Positions 6,601 through 7,345 of a stretch of DNA of 7,345 bases are shown here, in pieces. Numbering within the stretch: the first letter of the stretch is position 1; each line of letters begins with the position of its first letter. The notes beneath the pieces are model-generated. The model searched no databases and was not told where the DNA came from. It worked only from the letters and a program-made list of their open reading frames with translations. Source of the stretch: Puniceicoccales bacterium (GTDB lineage: Bacteria > Verrucomicrobiota > Verrucomicrobiia > Opitutales > UBA953); contig JAITPT010000024.1 in the NCBI GenBank assembly GCA_031289285.1, positions 1 through 7,345 on the forward strand. The letters are read 5' to 3'. Position numbers and translations under genes: made by a program.

Positions 6601-7345
6601 TGCCGCTGCTCGACCCCGTAACAGGAGAAAAACTGCGAGCGATTGACCCACAGACAGGTCTGCCTTTCTCCAAAGAAAACCCGCTCATCTCCTACATCAA
6701 ATCGGAAAAAGTATCAGGGGGCTTAGAGGGTATTCGCATGGGCTATCGGCTGTCGGTAGGCGACGGCTTGTTTGTATTCCAAGTGGAAGAAGCAGCTAAA
6801 CTCATCATCAGTGCTACCGTGCGCGACGACGGAAATGCCACCCCCAACTCTTATGCGACGGGCATCCGCAAAACAGGCACGGGCGAACTTGTGCTGGGGC
6901 CGGGCAACGGCTTCACCATCGAGGGCGGAAGCAGCACCACTTCGGTCTATCGCGGGCCAACATACGTTGAAGGCGGAAGATTGACAATCGGGCGCGTCAT
7001 CAGGGGTTCCCAACTTGTCGCCATGCCCGACACAGAACTCGCATTTACCGACGGTTTCCTTTTCGGCGTTGAGCCGCCTTTCATCGAAATCCAATCCAAC
7101 GCCAAACTCATCTTAGACTTCGCGTCGCCGTGGGAACTCAATGTCGCGTCGCCCATCGAGGGCGCGGGCGACATCGTGAAAACTGGCGCAGGCACGGTCA
7201 CACTTAGCACCACCGTCTATCTTTTCGGCGCGGCGGAAATCAATGCGGGCAAGTTTTCAATCGGGGCGGCGGGCGATTTGGCAAACATCTCCGAGGTCAC
7301 ACTCACAGGCGACACCGCCATCTTCGAGCCACTCAAAAACTACGG
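471..7345 (+). CDS. Giant autotransporter-like surface protein with beta-strand repeats (3' end beyond window)
   Basis: This single frame stays open from the ATG at 471 to the right edge (2,291 codons, no stop). The product is rich in Thr, Ser, Asn, Gly and Ala. Only three cysteines are present (19, 1234, 1812), a scarcity typical of autotransporter passengers. Order: Sec-type leader (1-51), globular domain (about 52-283), then a probable right-handed beta-helix. The helix carries W-rich entry segments near 288, 701 and 1534. Repeats resembling the autotransporter-associated beta-strand family (PF12951/TIGR02601) recur at least nine times, best at 1611-1679. Non-repeat inserts lie at 502-555 and 2038-2067. 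Known relatives are exported to the cell surface, often with a C-terminal outer-membrane beta-barrel; that part is outside the window, so the secretion class is unproven. Adhesion or polysaccharide contact is a family-level guess. No enzymatic motif was seen. The start is supported by the strong ribosome binding site at 452-460. Confidence 0.9.
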   Translation, partial: MPPPVPFRPRRPLARFLACAASLTAAATVASLAPDLPNSSLLSSLAPSAAANTYSVNVNFGSTYITLDGAGAVPVPAAAWNQTDQFVAVARSSVAPSVWNGDILTPAPSGVAMTWTGKTAGTNGRTLTNDNLATKQLLSSGFSNAANGKTTHSATIFNISDLLPDLSTAKSANLYIYYAAIGNGLQYLLPQRVNGVWFEGHTAPGTRRVTDNWDANTLYQLSGMAGSLGDTSNPTEGKGGNYLKIDLIANSDLFSGTYIEQLDFRTGVNTASYEIALVGFQLVWETAENIWKGGNNTWSAANWATAKDPATPAPFVPDSTAIFDNSSGSGYTVTLDAPTPVEHIDVRTGTTVTIAQTATGAFTAPPLLTIAENATLHVAFDTAIGKLTGNGNLSVVSGTTTTLTSARSTYTGGFDIANNATLRVTGDATLGAATATTPLNFFGANATLEIARDPTALSGAPSPALAIQRAFTGTGKVNVASGSLSYSGTAASSITFNVGSYAAAAPAGGAGLPAAGQGQAAPAPSAPASAPQTGLPVQPSTSQQLTPLLPLPQAALTIATGANIAGPIRAGAATVTLEPGSTTANLLLTNHSTLRTSADVSVGTLTLNSTTDPADSTLWELSGTGKLSTNSLTLNGASVVIDIGKIYGSLAVGTYTLLQSTTPITNNTGADFRLTSLPMSADVALAQTAENITLSVNSTGYNRYIRTDPATGSFTDTSHWTTDTNYVNKAALTGDIFLFRNTTPVKLLLAPDYTLRLVGNVAVNFHFNQGWSTGPNTGTSTWTSPGGEPVGDQIVGLYVAGAGAANTGTVMIFGGTIDTGTHGADPATSYAILVRSNSSPLLIRSKIIGSGSIARLHTGSAESPAYGLTIQGDLSEYTGTIYGAGGARGVTFGHGAVIGSSATVALTSGAYTNGSITFTGDVDYGAKTIKGSGTINFTPPGYVVRLTGTDPGWLSSSDITWNSGGTIAINDWRNVGGKSFYLTGMASTLQLYGEDGTVINSNSGTVIQLGITGAQIKVGTADPRNDLLDPVTITYGGTLNGSFELYKTGKGRLVLTVRPSYTAHTRILEGELELTSTAMVSLGTSTRGIILIRPDTALIFNGASLNLDNHIYGQGKVVKKADGVANTAATNSLNFSKNMTFSGGLYIEGGRLGSSSGLGGGNVYVSNGGKLWLNRANADWTNNIFITGPGVPEPNGVTYGAIRVDQAATVKISGNITVVADPEANIYFSRINSCGTTGLRISGNLIGAEDVTLEFGETSTVDDDAKNHLIYLTGKNTDWRGTLIVRGEIGMSVSIGDGGNNGNLPNTKAIIVTPGGKLIANTARSAEANGMTLATDADLIIGGNISGGGNFEKQGAGTAILTGVASDLGAGTITVSAGSLFITGGIKAASASVSSGAVLGVADGGTIIGTVNIPAGAIFSSGLGIVTGNLNFTGASTVRTTAVGEYTIATGGTRSAKVTFDLGPLYTSLAERLIEHGETGARNIALLGYGSTLNGALPTTDWDVSNSGTYRPTSTPTLSATNGLIKLDLAATPHVLSWDSGNWDNSGTATWKVETSGGTLNVGDNTRFYTGDAAYFTDQGSATAAVNITAAVFPSAVIVNNSTATAYTFSGSPISGTGTKLIKEGTGTLTLSAANNYTGGTVVRSVPDGSTNSLILTNASALGQGPITLGNNALLDLSGAAADTNATTSGVRNAIIVNAPDVATVVMDKKDYEVNTLFVGNGVVKLSAGATVSSGSATDASHIEFYTSSPDFTGEIHLSTWTVLYMQAPDGDFRNTDFYLDGNFPVANRNDYRFSLKANTSVDTIYLGGSGCISFDNFTLFAKGIVRLDNPAFSTIGTKDGAVPNGTVPNARLSSSSPDGRLILGNYDRDAPLWIDIVIGNASTDYANADSYGKSVWIVKEGPGVVNITQAPVIRGGYIINEGILVYGSKASGRPTTNVANATTIAGWTDARIIVNPKGELWSNLYFNSNTADIHPVTFTAVLVGDNQNSGILGTNTYTRISDITLNGGTLYGVGTYTGTNWGTWQIRDKLVVTADQLDPAKGLPLLDPVTGEKLRAIDPQTGLPFSKENPLISYIKSEKVSGGLEGIRMGYRLSVGDGLFVFQVEEAAKLIISATVRDDGNATPNSYATGIRKTGTGELVLGPGNGFTIEGGSSTTSVYRGPTYVEGGRLTIGRVIRGSQLVAMPDTELAFTDGFLFGVEPPFIEIQSNAKLILDFASPWELNVASPIEGAGDIVKTGAGTVTLSTTVYLFGAAEINAGKFSIGAAGDLANISEVTLTGDTAIFEPLKNY
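624..1319 (+). other. N-terminal globular (probable beta-sandwich) domain of the giant protein
   Basis: Residues about 52-283 lack the glycine-spaced repeat pattern found downstream. They begin SVNVNFGS and run through alternating hydrophobic/polar strands with scattered Trp and Tyr, ending in YEIALVGFQLVW just before the first W-rich entry segment. The layout resembles a carbohydrate-binding-like or jelly-roll domain at the tip of a surface protein, but this is inference from composition and position. I cannot name the family. Confidence 0.4.
1332..1442 (+). repeat. W-rich entry segment 1 of the passenger
   Basis: Residues 288-324 start ENIWKGGNNTWSAANW and end PDSTAIFD. This W-x-G ... W-x-x-x-x-N-W ... 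P-D-x-A-x-F pattern is the usual opening of beta-strand-repeat passengers in Verrucomicrobiota and Planctomycetota. It marks the switch from the N-terminal domain to the beta-helix. Confidence 0.65.
1632..1763 (+). repeat. Autotransporter-associated beta-strand repeat (degenerate)
   Basis: Residues 388-431 carry TGNGNLSVVSGTTTTLTS, then STYTGGFDIANNATLRV. The Y-T-G-G-x-x-x-I-x-x-x-A-T-L-x-V half fits the family consensus well; the usual K-x-G-x-G-T-L half is degenerate. Confidence 0.6.
1881..1934 (+). repeat. Short beta-strand repeat fragment before the Pro-rich linker
   Basis: Residues 471-488 read FTGTGKVNVASGSLSYSG, matching the first half of the repeat (G-x-G-x-V-x-V-x-x-G-x-L-x-x-x-G). 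The second half is not recognisable. Irregular strands follow, and the Pro/Ala/Gln-rich linker starts at 1974. Confidence 0.4.
1974..2135 (+). repeat. Low-complexity Pro/Ala/Gln/Ser linker inside the passenger
   Basis: Residues 502-555 are dominated by Ala, Pro, Gln, Ser and Gly and hold no long hydrophobic strand. The DNA contains an imperfect tandem of CGCACC-type units around 2028-2062. It includes the hexapeptide PQTGLP (531-536) and a GLP at 511-513. Such a stretch is expected to be disordered and to protrude from the beta-helix. The strands on either side (SITFNVGS before, ALTIATGANI after) resume the normal pattern, so it looks like an insertion. Confidence 0.75.
2571..2690 (+). repeat. 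W/Y-rich entry segment 2 of the passenger
   Basis: Residues 701-740 begin YNRYIRTDPATGSFTDTSHW and continue to GDIFLFR. The aromatic start, the 'T-D-x-S-x-W' and the later 'G-D-x-F-x-F' resemble the entry segments at 288 and 1534. This may therefore mark a second, internally duplicated passenger unit. The match is looser than at the other two sites. Confidence 0.45.
3591..3719 (+). repeat. Autotransporter-associated beta-strand repeat
   Basis: Residues 1041-1083 contain KTGKGRLVLTVRPSYTAHTR followed by ILEGELELTSTAMVSLG. This fits K-x-G-x-G-x-L-x-L then x-I-x-x-G-x-L-x-L. The usual Y-x-G-G tetrad is replaced by Y-T-A-H. Confidence 0.65.
3804..3995 (+). repeat. Autotransporter-associated beta-strand repeat with internal insertion
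   Basis: Residues 1112-1175 start YGQGKVVKKADG, continue through FSGGLYIEGGRLGSSSGLGG, and end with NVYVSNGGKLWL. The second half (F-S-G-G-x-x-I-x-G-G-x-L) is clear. The first half is interrupted by a polar Thr/Asn stretch. Confidence 0.6.
4503..4622 (+). repeat. Autotransporter-associated beta-strand repeat
   Basis: Residues 1345-1384 contain SGGGNFEKQGAGTAILTG, then AGTITVSAGSLFITGG. The spacing of G-G-G-N-x-x-K-x-G-x-G-T-x-x-L-T-G is close to the family consensus. Confidence 0.75.
5070..5204 (+). repeat. W-rich entry segment 3 of the passenger
   Basis: Residues 1534-1578 contain SWDSGNWDNSGTATW, then GDNTRFYTGDAAYFTD. This is the best match in the window to the W-x-x-G-x-W-x-x-x-x-x-x-W ... 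G-D-x-A-x-F opening pattern. It directly precedes the clearest repeat, at residues 1611-1679. Confidence 0.7.
5217..5249 (+). terminator. Intragenic terminator-like hairpin (13-bp perfect stem plus T tract)
   Basis: Bases 5217-5229 (ACAGCGGCGGTGA) are perfectly complementary to 5233-5245 (TCACCGCCGCTGT) around a three-base loop ACA. The right arm ends in a run of five T (5245-5249). GC-rich stem plus U tract is the form of an intrinsic terminator on the plus strand; the minus strand has no equivalent T run. It lies in frame inside the giant gene and encodes TAAVNITAAVF (1583-1593). Translating ribosomes would be expected to mask it. Whether it acts is unknown. Confidence 0.4.
5301..5507 (+). 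repeat. Autotransporter-associated beta-strand repeat (best match)
   Basis: Residues 1611-1679 include GTGTKLIKEGTGTLTLS, then NNYTGGTVVRSV, SLILTNASALGQGPITLG and ALLDLSG. Every hallmark of the PF12951/TIGR02601 pattern is present: K-x-G-x-G-T-L-T-L-S, N-Y-T-G-G-T-x-V, and a later A-L-G-x-G-x-I-T-L. Confidence 0.85.
6144..6257 (+). repeat. Autotransporter-associated beta-strand repeat (degenerate)
   Basis: Residues 1892-1929 contain VWIVKEGPGVVNITQA, then IRGGYIINEGILVYGS. This fits W-x-x-K-x-G-x-G-x-x-x-I followed by x-G-G-x-x-I-x-x-G-x-L-x-x-G. Confidence 0.6.
6582..6671 (+). repeat. Three tandem degenerate DP-x-x-G units in a charged insert
   Basis: Residues 2038-2067 hold LDPAKGLPL, LDPVTGEKL and IDPQTGLPF, starting at 6582, 6609 and 6642. 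They are separated by 27 and 33 bases, so the repetition is at protein level rather than exact DNA copies. The following stretch to about 6716 is Lys/Glu-rich. This interrupts the Thr/Asn-rich beta-helix and shares the hexapeptide PQTGLP with the linker at residues 531-536. Confidence 0.6.
6861..7040 (+). repeat. Autotransporter-associated beta-strand repeat
   Basis: Residues 2131-2190 contain TGIRKTGTGELVLGPGNG, a short insertion, then YRGPTYVEGGRLTIG. K-T-G-T-G-E-L-V-L-G and Y-x-G-x-T-x-V-x-G-G-x-L are near-consensus. Confidence 0.75.
7155..7280 (+). repeat. Autotransporter-associated beta-strand repeat near the window edge
   Basis: Residues 2229-2270 contain IEGAGDIVKTGAGTVTLS, then FGAAEINAGKFSIGAAGDL. 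The first half matches the consensus well. The pattern continues to the right edge, showing that the passenger is not finished inside the window. Confidence 0.75.

Noticed and set aside
6612..6665. Resemblance of DPVTG and PQTGLP to an LPxTG sortase signal
   Set aside because: The exact LPxTG order is absent, the sites are internal, and there is no following hydrophobic helix and basic tail. The protein also looks Gram-negative.
1..7345. CRISPR array, tRNA/rRNA genes or insertion sequences
   Set aside because: No regularly spaced identical DNA repeats, no cloverleaf or conserved rRNA sequence, and no transposase-like protein were seen. Repetition here is at protein level.

Overview
The window looks like chromosomal DNA from a Gram-negative bacterium, most likely a verrucomicrobial (Opitutaceae-like) lineage. 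That placement is an inference from three things: moderately high GC, a very long Thr/Ser/Asn/Gly-rich exported protein, and repeated 'K-x-G-x-G-T-L-x-L-x-G ... Y-x-G-G-T' motifs typical of the autotransporter-associated beta-strand repeat family (PF12951/TIGR02601), which is expanded in that phylum. No housekeeping marker is present to confirm it.

There are two genes, both on the plus strand. Positions 18-470 encode a small four-helix membrane protein of unknown function; its 5' end may lie just outside the window. Its stop codon is followed with no gap by the ATG at 471 of a giant reading frame. I translated this frame codon by codon and found no stop through 7345: 2,291 complete codons plus two bases. 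Because it has no stop inside the window it is easily missed. It fills about 94% of the sequence, and its C-terminus lies beyond the right edge.

The giant protein can be read as follows: a long Sec-type leader (residues 1-51), a globular N-terminal domain (about 52-283), and then a passenger of beta-helix type. The passenger carries three tryptophan-rich entry segments (about 288, 701 and 1534) and at least nine recognisable beta-strand repeats between residue 388 and the right edge. Two stretches break the pattern: a Pro/Ala/Gln-rich linker (502-555) and a charged DP-x-x-G repeat segment (2038-2067). Both contain the hexapeptide PQTGLP. The expected but unseen C-terminus is an outer-membrane beta-barrel or another surface anchor.

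The most notable non-coding signal is a perfect 13-bp inverted repeat running straight into five T residues at 5217-5249, inside the giant gene. It has the form of an intrinsic terminator. Codon use also shifts between about 3480 and 4470, suggesting mosaic assembly of the passenger. No RNA genes, mobile elements, CRISPR arrays or convincing minus-strand genes were seen, and no stretch longer than 300 bases lacks a gene.
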